A DNA stretch of 64,000 bases from Arthrobacter sp. OAP107 (GTDB lineage Bacteria; Actinomycetota; Actinomycetes; Actinomycetales; Micrococcaceae): the NCBI RefSeq assembly GCF_040546765.1, contig NZ_JBEPOK010000001.1:1364001-1428000 (forward strand). Reading direction: 5' to 3'. A model generated the notes under the pieces. It had not been told where the DNA came from and made no database searches. It was given only the letters and a program-made list of their open reading frames with translations. Below, piece by piece: positions 15,719 to 24,608 of the stretch. The position numbers and the translations under genes were made by a program. How positions within the stretch are numbered: the first letter of the stretch is position 1; every line of letters begins with the position of its first letter.

Positions 15719-16420
15719 ATGAGCCACACTCCTGCCGAATCTGTCACTAAAACCGAAGAATCAGCCGAGCAGTTCTTCACCCTCTGGACCGTTTTCAAGC
15801 GCTCCGCCGAGGTCCTCCGCAGCGCCGATGCTGCCGAGGACTTCGACGCCCTGGTGGCGCGCCTGGCCGAGGGAGGGGTGACCCACCGCGGAAGCTACGA
15901 CGTTTCCGCCATGCGCGCCGACGCCGACGTCATGGTCTGGCTCCACGGACCCAAGCCCGAGGCCCTGCAGCAGGCCATCCGTGACATCCGCCGCAGCAAG
16001 CTGTTCGCGGGGACCGAACTCGTATGGTCGGCCATGGGCGTCCACCGCGAAGCTGAGTTCGCCAAGAACCACACCCCCGCGTTCTCCCGCGGTGTCGAGC
16101 CGGCCGAATGGCTGTGCGTCTACCCGTTCGTCCGCTCCTACGAGTGGTACCTGCTGCCGGACAACGAGCGCGGCAAGATGCTGCGCGACCACGGCCTGCT
16201 GGGCCGCGACTTCCCGCAGGTCATTTCCAACACCGTGTCCTCGTTTGCCCTCGGTGACTGGGAATGGATCCTCGGCCTGGAGGCACCCGAGCTCGTGGAC
16301 CTCGTGGACCTGATGCGCCACCTGCGCTCCACCGAAGCGCGCAACCACGTCCGCGAGGAAATCCCGTTCTACACCGGCCGGCGCATCACATCCGGCGAGA
16401 TCGCCGAGGTCCTGGCATGA
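15719..16420 (+). CDS. hemQ: Coproheme decarboxylase HemQ (haem synthase)
   Basis: Final step of the coproporphyrin-dependent pathway: H2O2-dependent decarboxylation of two propionates of coproheme to give haem b. Chlorite-dismutase-like fold. Visible features are FFTLWTVFKRS at the N-terminus, DVMVWLHGP, and the region YPFVRSYEWYLLP carrying the conserved catalytic Tyr of actinobacterial HemQ. Length 233 is normal. AGGA lies eight bases before the ATG. The stop TGA overlaps the ATG of hemH (ATGA), so the two are translationally coupled, as expected for consecutive enzymes in reverse order. Confidence 0.95.
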   Translation: MSHTPAESVTKTEESAEQFFTLWTVFKRSAEVLRSADAAEDFDALVARLAEGGVTHRGSYDVSAMRADADVMVWLHGPKPEALQQAIRDIRRSKLFAGTELVWSAMGVHREAEFAKNHTPAFSRGVEPAEWLCVYPFVRSYEWYLLPDNERGKMLRDHGLLGRDFPQVISNTVSSFALGDWEWILGLEAPELVDLVDLMRHLRSTEARNHVREEIPFYTGRRITSGEIAEVLA

Positions 16421-17652
16421 GCCCGCTGGATCCCCAGGAAGGCGCCGTGAACCCCGTCACCGAGGCCGGCCGGATGGCCCCCAAGGAATACGACGGCATC
16501 CTCCTCGCCTCGTTCGGCGGCCCCGAAGGCCAGGACGACGTCATCCCGTTCCTCCGCAACGTCACCCGCGGCCGGGGCATCCCCGATGAGCGCCTCGAAG
16601 AGGTTTCCCACCACTACCGCGCCAACGGCGGCATCAGCCCCATCAACCAGCAGAACCGCGAGCTGAAGGCAGCCCTCGAAGCTGAACTGGCGGCCCGGGG
16701 CATCGGGTTGCCCGTGCTGTGGGGTAACCGGAACTGGGACCCGTATATCCCGCAGACGCTCCAGGACGCGTACGACGCCGGCCACCGCCGGCTGCTGATG
16801 CTCACCACCAGCGCGTACTCCTGTTACTCCAGCTGCCGCCAGTACCGTGAGGACATTGGCATGGCCCTGACCGAGACCGGGCTCGACGGCAGGCTGGAAG
16901 TGGACAAGGTCCGCCAGTACTTCGACCACCCCGGCTTCGTGGAACCCTTCATTGCCGGGACCGCCGAGGGAGTCGCCGAGGTGCGCGCGCAGCTGGCCGC
17001 CGCCGGCAAGCCTGACGCCCCCATCCACGTCCTCTTCGCCACCCACTCCATCCCCACCCGGGATGCCGTGGCCGCCGGACGATCCGCGGATGAGCCCCGC
17101 GAGTTCGCGGAGGATTCCGCCTATGTTGCACAGCACCTCGCCAACGGCGCGGAGATCATGCGCCGGGTGGAAGCCGATTCCGGCCTGTCCGCCCCGTGGT
17201 CCCTCGTCTACCAGTCCCGCTCCGGCGCCCCGCACATCCCGTGGCTCGAGCCGGACATCAACGACGCCATCGGGGACCTCGCCAAGCAGGGCGTCGCCGG
17301 CATCGTGATCGTGCCCCTGGGCTTCGTCAGCGACCATATGGAGGTCGTCTGGGATCTCGACACCGAAGCGCTGCAGACCTGCCAGGAGCTGGGCCTTGCC
17401 GCCACACGCGTGCCCACGCCGGGGACGCACCGCCGTTTCGTCGAGGGGCTCGTGGAGCTGATCTGCGAACGCACCGTGGCCAACAACGTCGCCGACCGCC
17501 AGGCCGTCACCGGCCTCGGCCCCTGGTACGACGTTTGCCGGCCGGGCTGCTGCGAAAACTTCCGCGGCGAGAAGCCGACCATTGCCGGCGCGGACACCAC
17601 CGTCGGCCAGGGGCATGACCCCTACCCGGCCGCCGGGCAGGACGCGAAGTGA
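16417..17652 (+). CDS. hemH: Coproporphyrin ferrochelatase
   Basis: Inserts Fe2+ into coproporphyrin III (CpfC/HemH). Family signature: YDGILLASFGGPEGQDDVIPFL near the N-terminus (quoted in part: LLASFGGPEGQDD), YRANGGISPIN, the metal-site histidine in LFATHSIP, and GFVSDHMEVVWDLD with the conserved Glu. Cysteines in AYSCYSSCRQY and in the C-terminal CRPGCCENF are placed as in [2Fe-2S]-containing actinobacterial ferrochelatases. ATG 16417 overlaps the hemQ stop. A TGA/GTG overlap of four bases couples it to hemC downstream. Confidence 0.95.
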   Translation: MSPLDPQEGAVNPVTEAGRMAPKEYDGILLASFGGPEGQDDVIPFLRNVTRGRGIPDERLEEVSHHYRANGGISPINQQNRELKAALEAELAARGIGLPVLWGNRNWDPYIPQTLQDAYDAGHRRLLMLTTSAYSCYSSCRQYREDIGMALTETGLDGRLEVDKVRQYFDHPGFVEPFIAGTAEGVAEVRAQLAAAGKPDAPIHVLFATHSIPTRDAVAAGRSADEPREFAEDSAYVAQHLANGAEIMRRVEADSGLSAPWSLVYQSRSGAPHIPWLEPDINDAIGDLAKQGVAGIVIVPLGFVSDHMEVVWDLDTEALQTCQELGLAATRVPTPGTHRRFVEGLVELICERTVANNVADRQAVTGLGPWYDVCRPGCCENFRGEKPTIAGADTTVGQGHDPYPAAGQDAK

Positions 17653-18647
17653 CGGTACGGATCGGCACCAGGGCGAGCAAGCTCGCACTGACCCAGACGC
17701 AGCAGACCGCCGACCGGCTGGCCGCCGTCGGGGGTTTCGACGTCGAACTCGTCCATGTCAGGACCGACGGCGACGTCCTCACCGGCTCGCTGTCCCAGAT
17801 GGGCGGCACCGGTGTCTTCGTCGCCGCGCTGCGCGACGCGCTCCTGCGCAACGAGTGCGACGTCGCCGTCCACTCTTTGAAGGACCTGCCCACGGGTTCC
17901 GCCCCGGGCCTGGCGCTGGCCGCGACCCCGCCCCGGGTGGACGTCCGCGACGTCCTCTGCGCCCGGGACGGCCTCAAACTGGCAGACCTGCCCAAGGGCG
18001 CCCGCGTGGGCACCGGCTCTCCCCGCCGGGCAGCGCAGCTGCGCGCCGTCCGCCCCGACCTGGACATCGTGGACATCCGCGGCAACGTGGACACCCGTCT
18101 GGGCCGGGTCCCCGGCCTGCCGGGAAACGCCACAGACGCGGTGGTTGACGGGAAGTCGTGCGACCTCGACGCCGTCATCCTCGCCGCCGCCGGACTGGAG
18201 CGCATCGGCCGCCTCGACACCGTCACCGAATACCTGGAGACGGACATCATGCTCCCGGCGGCCGGGCAGGGATCGCTGGCCATCGAATGCCGTACCGCCG
18301 AGGCGCCCCGCCGTGCCGGCTCCACCGAGGGGTCCCAGGGCGTGCTCGCACAGGCGCTGGCCGCCCTTGACGACGCCGATACCCGGCTTGCGGTCACGGC
18401 TGAACGTGCGCTGCTGGCCCGGCTCGAGGCAGGCTGCGCCGCCCCCGTGGGCGCCTACGCGTACCGCAAGGGCAGCATGCTCCACCTGGAAGCCGTGGTG
18501 TGTGCCGTCGACGGCACCGCCTCGGTGCGGGACAAACGTGCCACGGACGGACTCACCGAAGTGGGCGCCACTCTGCTCGGAATCGAACTGGCAGAGGTCC
18601 TGCTGGCAGCGGGGGCTGCGGACATCGCGGACCTGACGGCGTCCTGA
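17649..18647 (+). CDS. hemC: Hydroxymethylbilane synthase (porphobilinogen deaminase)
   Basis: Polymerises four porphobilinogens into hydroxymethylbilane. Visible: RIGTRASKLALTQT, the catalytic region VHSLKDLPT, VGTGSPRRAAQL, DIRGNVDTRL, and the dipyrromethane-cofactor cysteine in LEAGCAAPVGAYA (~residue 263). A slightly acidic and Ala-rich insertion near residues 150-160 and 215-235 makes it a little longer (332 residues) than E. coli HemC. GTG start overlaps the hemH stop (GTGA). Confidence 0.96.
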   Translation: MTVRIGTRASKLALTQTQQTADRLAAVGGFDVELVHVRTDGDVLTGSLSQMGGTGVFVAALRDALLRNECDVAVHSLKDLPTGSAPGLALAATPPRVDVRDVLCARDGLKLADLPKGARVGTGSPRRAAQLRAVRPDLDIVDIRGNVDTRLGRVPGLPGNATDAVVDGKSCDLDAVILAAAGLERIGRLDTVTEYLETDIMLPAAGQGSLAIECRTAEAPRRAGSTEGSQGVLAQALAALDDADTRLAVTAERALLARLEAGCAAPVGAYAYRKGSMLHLEAVVCAVDGTASVRDKRATDGLTEVGATLLGIELAEVLLAAGAADIADLTAS

Positions 18648-18661
18648 CCGCAGCCGGCCGT

Positions 18662-19519
18662 ATGGGAACCACGAGCGGGGAGTACCCGGCGGGCGGACGC
18701 CCGCTGGAAGGGTGCCGCGTCCTGGTGACGCGAAGCCCCGACCGGTCCGGGCCCCTGGCGGAGGCGCTGCGGCAGGCCGGCGCCGTTCCCCTGCTGCTGC
18801 CCCTGACGGCCACCGAACGCGCCCCGGACCAGGCTGCGCTGGACGACGCCTTTGACGCGCTCGGTGCGGGCCGCTTTGAGTGGCTGGTGGTCAGCAGCGC
18901 CACCACCGTCCTCGTGTTGCAGGAAAAAGCGGCAGAGCGCGGCGTGAAACTGTGCGACTGGCTTCCGCCCGGCATCCGGGTAGCTGCGGTTGGCCCCGCC
19001 AGCCGCAGGGCGCTCCAGGCAGCCGGGATCGACGTGCATTTCGAACCGCAGCATGACCACTCGGCGGCCGGGATCGTCAGCGGATGGCCGGGCGGTCCCG
19101 CCGAGGTGCTGATCCCGCAGGCCGACATCGCCGCCCCTGCGCTCTCCCGCGGACTGGAGGCGAAGGGCGCCCGGGTCCGCACCGTGGTGGCCTACTGCAC
19201 GGTGGACTTCCCGGCCGAGCCGGCGCGGCGCCTCCGTCGCAGCGTTGGCGCTGGCAGCGCTGCGCTGCCGTTGCTGACGCCTGCCGAAGCGAAAGCCGAG
19301 GTCGACGCCGGCACGCTGGCCGCCGTCGTCGCCGCCTCACCCAGCGCCGTGCGGCGCATTAGCGCAACGCTGTCGCCCCTCCGCTCCTGCCGTCTCGTGG
19401 CCATCGGTCCGGCCACGGCGGCCGAGGCGGACGCCCTGGGGCTCGCGGTGGCGGCCACTGCCCGGGAGGCCACGCCGGAAGGGCTCGCCGCCGCCGTCAT
19501 CCTGGCGCTTGCCCCCTAA
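18662..19519 (+). CDS. hemD: Uroporphyrinogen-III synthase
   Basis: Cyclises hydroxymethylbilane with inversion of ring D. The family is poorly conserved, but the two-lobed alternating pattern is visible: RVLVTRSPDRSGPLAEAL at the N-terminus, WLVVSSATTVLVLQ, VAAVGPASRRALQAAGID, then VLIPQADIAAPALSRGL and a C-terminal VAIGPATAAEADALGL. Position directly after hemC (14-base gap) supports the call. The ATG at 18662 lacks a clear ribosome binding site, so translation may depend on coupling to hemC. Confidence 0.9.
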   Translation: MGTTSGEYPAGGRPLEGCRVLVTRSPDRSGPLAEALRQAGAVPLLLPLTATERAPDQAALDDAFDALGAGRFEWLVVSSATTVLVLQEKAAERGVKLCDWLPPGIRVAAVGPASRRALQAAGIDVHFEPQHDHSAAGIVSGWPGGPAEVLIPQADIAAPALSRGLEAKGARVRTVVAYCTVDFPAEPARRLRRSVGAGSAALPLLTPAEAKAEVDAGTLAAVVAASPSAVRRISATLSPLRSCRLVAIGPATAAEADALGLAVAATAREATPEGLAAAVILALAP

Positions 19520-19561
19520 ACATCCACCCATCAACATCAGGCCCACAGTTAAGGACAGGAC

Positions 19562-20542
19562 ATGAGCTTTCCGCACCACCGCCCCCGGCGGCTCCGCACC
19601 ACCCCTGCCATGCGCAGGCTCACGGCTGAGTACCGGCTCGCCCCGGCAGACCTGATCCTTCCGGCGTTCATCCGCGAGGGGCTCTCGGAACCCAACCCGA
19701 TCGTCTCCATGCCGGGCGTCGTGCAGCACACCACGGACACCCTCAAGCGGGCGGCGGCCGAAGCCGTGGAACTGGGCGTCGGCGGCATCATGCTGTTCGG
19801 TATCCCGGAGACCCGCGACGCCGAGGGAACGGCATCCCTGGACCCGGACGGGGTGCTGAACAAGGCCATCCGGGACGTCCGCGCGGAGGTGGGGGACAGC
19901 CTCGTGGTGATGAGTGACGTCTGCCTCGACGAATTCACCGACCACGGCCACTGCGGGGTCCTCGACAGCGACGGCTATGTGGACAACGACGCCACGCTGG
20001 AGATCTACGCGAAGATGGCGGTGGCCCAGGCCGACGCCGGCGCCCACGTGCTGGGCCCGTCCGGAATGATGGACGGCCAGATCGGCGTGATCCGCCAGGC
20101 CCTGGAAGAGGCCGGCCACGTGAACACCGCCGTGGTGGCCTACGCCGCGAAGTACGCCTCGGCGTTCTACGGCCCATTCCGGGAAGCAGTGGACTCGCAG
20201 CTGAAGGGCGACCGCAGGACCTACCAGATGGACGCGGCCAACCGCCGCGAGGCCATCCAGGAGGTGGAACTGGACCTTGCCGAGGGAGCGGACATGGTGA
20301 TGGTCAAACCGGCCATGAGCTACCTCGACATCCTGGCCGACGTGGCCGACATGAGCCCCGTTCCGGTTGCCGCCTACCAGATCTCCGGCGAGTACGCCAT
20401 GATCGAGGCCGCCGCCGCCAACGGCTGGATCGACCGGCGGGCTGCCATCACGGAGTCGGTCCTCGGTATCCGCCGCGCGGGGGCCAACCTGGTCCTCACG
20501 TACTGGGCCAGCGAAATCGCCGGCTGGCTCAAGGAATCATGA
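19562..20542 (+). CDS. hemB: Delta-aminolevulinic acid dehydratase (porphobilinogen synthase)
   Basis: Condenses two 5-aminolevulinates into porphobilinogen. Two Schiff-base lysines are in AAKYASAFYGPFR (~residue 196) and MVKPAMSYLD (~residue 249). In the metal loop DVCLDEFTDHGHCG, two of the three zinc cysteines of the E. coli-type site are kept and the middle one is Asp, an intermediate between Zn- and Mg-type enzymes. AGGAC repeats give a ribosome binding site. The stop TGA overlaps the ATG of the following LLM gene. Confidence 0.96.
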   Translation: MSFPHHRPRRLRTTPAMRRLTAEYRLAPADLILPAFIREGLSEPNPIVSMPGVVQHTTDTLKRAAAEAVELGVGGIMLFGIPETRDAEGTASLDPDGVLNKAIRDVRAEVGDSLVVMSDVCLDEFTDHGHCGVLDSDGYVDNDATLEIYAKMAVAQADAGAHVLGPSGMMDGQIGVIRQALEEAGHVNTAVVAYAAKYASAFYGPFREAVDSQLKGDRRTYQMDAANRREAIQEVELDLAEGADMVMVKPAMSYLDILADVADMSPVPVAAYQISGEYAMIEAAAANGWIDRRAAITESVLGIRRAGANLVLTYWASEIAGWLKES

Positions 20543-21639
20543 TGTCCACGTCGGCCGAGGGCCCGCCCGCCGGACCCACCGCTCCGGTGGGTCCGGCGCA
20601 GATCCTGCTGGGCCTGAACACGTTCGGCGACGTCGGCGTGGACGGGACCGGTGAGCCAAAACCGCATGCCCGGGTGCTGCGGGAGCTGCTGGACCAGGCG
20701 GTCCTGGCCGACGCCGTCGGCCTTCATGCCTTCGGGGTGGGGGAGCACCACCGCCGCGACTTCGCGGTGTCCGCGCCCGAGGTGTTCCTGGCGGCCGCCG
20801 CGGCCAGGACCACCAGCATCCGGCTCGGCTCGGCGGTCACCGTGCTCAGTTCCGACGATCCCATCCGCGTGTTCCAGCGCTTCTCCACTGTGGACGCGCT
20901 GTCGGGCGGCCGCGCCGAGGTGATGCTGGGGCGCGGTTCATTCATCGAGTCGTTTCCGCTGTTCGGCCTGGACCTGGCGGACTACGAGGTGCTGTTCGAG
21001 GAGAAGCTCGAGCTCTTCGACAGGGTGCGGGCGCAAAAGCCCGTGCACTGGGAGGGACGCACGCGGCCTTCGCTGGCCGGGCTGAGCGTCTACCCGCCGC
21101 TGGAGCATCACCTGCTGCCGGCCTGGATCGGCGTGGGCGGCACCCCGGAGTCCGTCCTGCGGTGCGCGCAGTACGGCTACCCGATCATCTTTGCCATCAT
21201 CGGGGGCCAGCCCCGTTCGTTCGCCCCGCTGGTGGGCCTGTACCGCGAGGCGATGGCCAAGTACGGCCAGCCCATGCAGCAGATCGCCACCCATTCGCCC
21301 GGCCACATCGCCGAGACCGACGAGGCTGCCCGCGAGGAGCTGTTTCCGCACTGGCTTGCCCAGCGGAACAGGATCGGCGCCGAGCGGGGATGGGGCCCGG
21401 GAAACCGCCGGGAATTCGACGCCATGTGCGGGCCCGAGGGCGCCCTGTACGTCGGCTCACCTGAAACGGTTGCGCAGAAGATTGCGCTGCTCAAGCGGAA
21501 TCTCGGGGTGGACCGCTTCGACCTGAAATACAGCAACGGCACGCTGCCGCACGACTCCATGATGCGCTGCATTGAACTCTTCGGCACCGTGGTGGCACCG
21601 CGGGTGGCCGGGCTCCTGACCGGCGACACTGTCCGGTGA
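20539..21639 (+). CDS. LLM-class flavin-dependent oxidoreductase
   Basis: Bacterial-luciferase-like flavoprotein (TIM barrel, FMN or F420 cofactor), substrate unknown. Visible: LLGLNTFGDVG, FGVGEHHRRDFAVSAPEVFLAA, SIRLGSAVTVLSSDDPIRVFQ, the flavin-binding stretch VMLGRGSFIESFPLFG, and AWIGVGGTPESV. Start ATG 20539 overlaps the hemB stop (ATGA) and the stop is followed within 30 bases by hemL, so it belongs to the haem operon. It is not a known haem enzyme; a side role in flavin or quinone handling is speculation. Confidence 0.85.
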   Translation: MMSTSAEGPPAGPTAPVGPAQILLGLNTFGDVGVDGTGEPKPHARVLRELLDQAVLADAVGLHAFGVGEHHRRDFAVSAPEVFLAAAAARTTSIRLGSAVTVLSSDDPIRVFQRFSTVDALSGGRAEVMLGRGSFIESFPLFGLDLADYEVLFEEKLELFDRVRAQKPVHWEGRTRPSLAGLSVYPPLEHHLLPAWIGVGGTPESVLRCAQYGYPIIFAIIGGQPRSFAPLVGLYREAMAKYGQPMQQIATHSPGHIAETDEAAREELFPHWLAQRNRIGAERGWGPGNRREFDAMCGPEGALYVGSPETVAQKIALLKRNLGVDRFDLKYSNGTLPHDSMMRCIELFGTVVAPRVAGLLTGDTVR

Positions 21640-21668
21640 CACTCCCGCAGACTGAAAGAATGGGAACC

Positions 21669-23000
21669 ATGACTTCCAGTACCCCTCGCAACGAGGAACT
21701 TTTTGACCGCGCCCGCCAGCTGATGCCCGGCGGCGTGAATTCCCCGGTCCGGGCCTTCGGTTCCGTCGGCGGCACGCCCCGCTTCATGGTGGCGGCCAAG
21801 GGCCCGTACCTGACCGACGCCGACGGCAACGACTACGTTGACTTGGTCTGCTCCTGGGGACCGGCCCTGCTGGGGCACGCCCACCCGGCGGTCCTCGAGG
21901 CCGTGCACGCTGCCGTGGACCGCGGCCTCTCCTTCGGAGCCTCCACCCCCGACGAGGCCAACCTCGCGGCCATCGTCAAGGAACGCGTTTCCGCCGTCGA
22001 ACGGCTCCGCATGGTGTCCACCGGAACCGAAGCCACCATGACGGCGATCCGGCTGGCACGGGGCTTCACCGGCCGCAACCTGGTCATCAAGTTCGCCGGC
22101 TGCTACCACGGGCACCTTGACGGGCTGCTCGCCTCGGCGGGCTCCGGCGTTGCCACCCTGGCCCTGCCTGGTTCGGCCGGCGTCACGGCGGCCACCGCTG
22201 CCGAGACCCTGGTGCTGCCCTACAACGACCTCGGCGCCGTTGAGGCCGCTTTCGCCGAGCACGGGCCCAACATCGCCGCTGTCATCACCGAGGCGGCGCC
22301 CGCCAACATGGGAGTGGTCACGCCCGGCGAAGGCTTCAATGCCGGCCTTTCGCGGATCACTGCAGCCCACGGCGCCCTGCTGATCGTCGACGAGGTCCTG
22401 ACCGGCTTCCGCACCGGCTACTCGGGTTACTGGGGGCTCACCGGCGGCGCCGCGGACGCCGTGGAGCAGTGGACCCCGGACCTGCTGACGTTCGGCAAGG
22501 TAATCGGCGGCGGCATGCCGACGGCGGCACTCGGCGGCCGCGCCGACGTCATGGACCACCTCGCGCCGCTTGGTCCCGTCTACCAGGCCGGCACCCTGTC
22601 CGGTAACCCGGTGGCCATGGCAGCCGGCGTCGCCACCCTGACACACGCCACCCGGGACGTGTACTCGTTCGTGGACGCGCGGTCGCTGGAACTGTCCGGC
22701 GCCCTGTCCTCCGCCCTGGATGCGGCCGGCGTGGACCACTCCATCCAGCGCGCCGGCAACCTGTTCTCGGTGGCCTTCGGCACGTCCGAGCACGGCGTCC
22801 ACAACTACAGCGACGCACTCAAGCAGGAGTCGTTCCGCTACGCGCCCTTCTTCCACTCCATGCTGGACTCGGGCGTCTACCTCCCGCCGTCCGTCTTCGA
22901 GGCCTGGTTCCTGTCCGCGGCGCACGACGACGCCGCGATGAACCGTATCTTCGACGCACTGCCAGCCGCCGCGGAAGCGGCCGCCGCAGCAAAGGCCTAA
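21669..23000 (+). CDS. hemL: Glutamate-1-semialdehyde 2,1-aminomutase
   Basis: PLP enzyme that isomerises glutamate-1-semialdehyde to 5-aminolevulinate, the step after HemA. Signatures: MPGGVNSPVRAFGSVGGTP, CSWGPALLGHAHP, STGTEATMTAIRLARG, FAGCYHGHLDG, VDEVLTGFR and the PLP lysine in LTFGKVIGGGMP (~residue 277). I chose ATG 21669; in-frame alternatives at 21660 (ATG) and 21636 (GTG, overlapping the LLM stop) exist. It closes the operon and is followed by a strong terminator. Confidence 0.96.
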   Translation: MTSSTPRNEELFDRARQLMPGGVNSPVRAFGSVGGTPRFMVAAKGPYLTDADGNDYVDLVCSWGPALLGHAHPAVLEAVHAAVDRGLSFGASTPDEANLAAIVKERVSAVERLRMVSTGTEATMTAIRLARGFTGRNLVIKFAGCYHGHLDGLLASAGSGVATLALPGSAGVTAATAAETLVLPYNDLGAVEAAFAEHGPNIAAVITEAAPANMGVVTPGEGFNAGLSRITAAHGALLIVDEVLTGFRTGYSGYWGLTGGAADAVEQWTPDLLTFGKVIGGGMPTAALGGRADVMDHLAPLGPVYQAGTLSGNPVAMAAGVATLTHATRDVYSFVDARSLELSGALSSALDAAGVDHSIQRAGNLFSVAFGTSEHGVHNYSDALKQESFRYAPFFHSMLDSGVYLPPSVFEAWFLSAAHDDAAMNRIFDALPAAAEAAAAAKA

Positions 23001-23025
23001 ACCGCCGTCGGGCTTTCCCTGACAA

Positions 23026-23067
23026 AAAAACTCTGGCACCCGCCGCGGCGGGTGCCAGAGTTTTTTG
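23026..23067. terminator. Strong bidirectional intrinsic terminator
   Basis: A perfect 42-base inverted repeat: six As, CTCTGGCACCCGCCG and its exact complement, then six Ts. Because A-run and T-run flank the stem on both sides, it can stop transcription arriving from hemL on the plus strand and from the ABC-transporter operon on the minus strand (whose last gene ends at 23092). Confidence 0.95.
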
Positions 23068-23091
23068 CTGTTCCGGTGTTCCGGGCGGCCT

Positions 23092-23829
23092 CTAGAGGAC
23101 GTCCGAGAGGAAGCCCTGCAGCCGTTCGGTCCGGGGGTTTTCAAAGACCTGCCCGGGCGGGCCCGACTCCACCACCACGCCGCCGTCCATAAACGTCACG
23201 GTGTCCGAGACGTTGCGTGAGAAGCCCATTTCGTGTGTCACCACCACCATGGTCATGCCGCCCTTCGCGAGGTCCGCCATTAACGCCAGGACACCCTTGA
23301 CGAGCTCGGGGTCGAGGGCGGAGGTGGCCTCGTCGAAGAACATGACTTCCGGCTTCATGGCGAGCGCACGGGCGATCGCCACCCGCTGCTGCTGGCCGCC
23401 GGAAAGGGTGGCTGGGCGGACGTCGGCCTTGTGCTTGAGCCCGACGAGGTCGAGCTGGTTCAGGGCCTCTTCACGCGCCTGCTCCTTGGGCAGCTTCCGC
23501 AGCTTGCGCAGGGCGAACGCCACGTTTTCGCCGACGCTCTTGTGCGGGAAGAGGTTGAACTGCTGGAACACCATGCCGATCCTGCGCCGCAGCTCATCGG
23601 GGTTTTCCTTCAGGACCGACTTGCCGTCCAGGAGGATGTCCCCTGCGTCCGGTTCGATCAGACGGTTCATCACCCGCAGCAGGGTCGACTTGCCGGAACC
23701 GGACGGGCCAATCACCGACGCGGTTGTGCCGGCCGGGACGCTGAGGTCGATGCCGCGGAGGACCTTGTTGTGCCCGAAGGCGAGGTGGACGTTTTTCGCC
23801 TCGAGAGAGCCTGACGTGAACTTGCTCAT
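23092..23829 (-). CDS. Amino-acid ABC transporter ATP-binding protein
   Basis: ATPase of a polar amino-acid importer (GlnQ/GluA type). Walker A GPSGSGKSTLLR (~residue 42), Q-loop FQQFNLFPHKSV, signature LSGGQQQRVAIARAL, Walker B VMFFDEATSALDP, and H-loop VVTHEMGF. Its ATG overlaps the last four bases of the permease gene (ATGA), so translation is coupled. With the permease and substrate-binding protein it forms a three-gene operon ending at the shared terminator. Confidence 0.93.
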   Translation of the reverse strand: MSKFTSGSLEAKNVHLAFGHNKVLRGIDLSVPAGTTASVIGPSGSGKSTLLRVMNRLIEPDAGDILLDGKSVLKENPDELRRRIGMVFQQFNLFPHKSVGENVAFALRKLRKLPKEQAREEALNQLDLVGLKHKADVRPATLSGGQQQRVAIARALAMKPEVMFFDEATSALDPELVKGVLALMADLAKGGMTMVVVTHEMGFSRNVSDTVTFMDGGVVVESGPPGQVFENPRTERLQGFLSDVL

Positions 23830-24590
23830 GAGTGGGCTCCCTTCCCGACGACGGCCGCAGCCTCGTCCGGTTCCATCTTCTGTGGCCGGCCGGTGCGCAG
23901 GCGCGCGTCGATCCAGTTGACCAGGTGCGTCAGCGGGACTGTCATCGCGAGGTAGAACACGGCGGCCGCGACGTAGCCGGACAGGTTGCCGCTGCGGGCG
24001 GCGGCGTCCTGGCCGATCTGGAACAGCTCCCGCTCGGAGGCCAGCAGTCCCAGGGTGAAGACCAGCGAGGACTCCTTGATCAGCGCGATGAACTGGTTCA
24101 CCAGTGCCGGGAGCACCCGGCGGATGCCCTGCGGCACCACGACCATCCGCAGCGAGGGGCCATAGCCGAAGCCCAAGGCCCGGGCGGCCTCAAGCTGGCC
24201 CTTGTCCACGCTCTGGATGCCGGAGCGGAAAATCTCCCCGATGTAGGCGCTGGACATGAGCGAGAGTGCGGCGATGCCCATGGGGTACGGGCTGGTGACC
24301 CCGGTCAGCTCGCGGAAGATCGGGCCGAAGCCGAGGCCGATGACGAGGATGGTGAGAACCGCCGGGAGTCCACGGAACACGTCCGTGTACACCCGGGCGG
24401 CCCACCGCGCCACAGGATTACGCGAGATGCCCATCAGGGCCAGCACCATGCCGGCCACGCAGCCAATGATGCCCGAGACGATTGCGAGGACGAGGGTGTT
24501 GGGCAGTCCGACCGAGAACATGGCCGGGAGTACCTCGGCGATGGCCTTCCAGTCGAGGAAGGTCTCGGCGAGCCTGTTCAGATAATCCAT
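23826..24590 (-). CDS. Amino-acid ABC transporter permease
   Basis: HisM/GlnP-type permease with about five predicted membrane helices. The N-terminal GLPNTLVLAIVSGIIGCVAG and the EAA coupling loop QLEAARALGFGYGPSLRMVVVPQGIRR (core: EAARALGFGYGPSLR) identify the family. It probably forms a homodimer, because only one permease gene is present. It is translated just downstream of the binding-protein gene (18-base gap). Confidence 0.92.
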   Translation of the reverse strand: MDYLNRLAETFLDWKAIAEVLPAMFSVGLPNTLVLAIVSGIIGCVAGMVLALMGISRNPVARWAARVYTDVFRGLPAVLTILVIGLGFGPIFRELTGVTSPYPMGIAALSLMSSAYIGEIFRSGIQSVDKGQLEAARALGFGYGPSLRMVVVPQGIRRVLPALVNQFIALIKESSLVFTLGLLASERELFQIGQDAAARSGNLSGYVAAAVFYLAMTVPLTHLVNWIDARLRTGRPQKMEPDEAAAVVGKGAHS

Positions 24591-24608
24591 GTGGCGCCTG
24601 TCAGTTGG

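Noticed and set aside
21177..23144. Long minus-strand open frame opposite the LLM gene and hemL
   Set aside because: Antisense to genes with clear motifs and low in recognisable protein features; treated as a GC-rich shadow.
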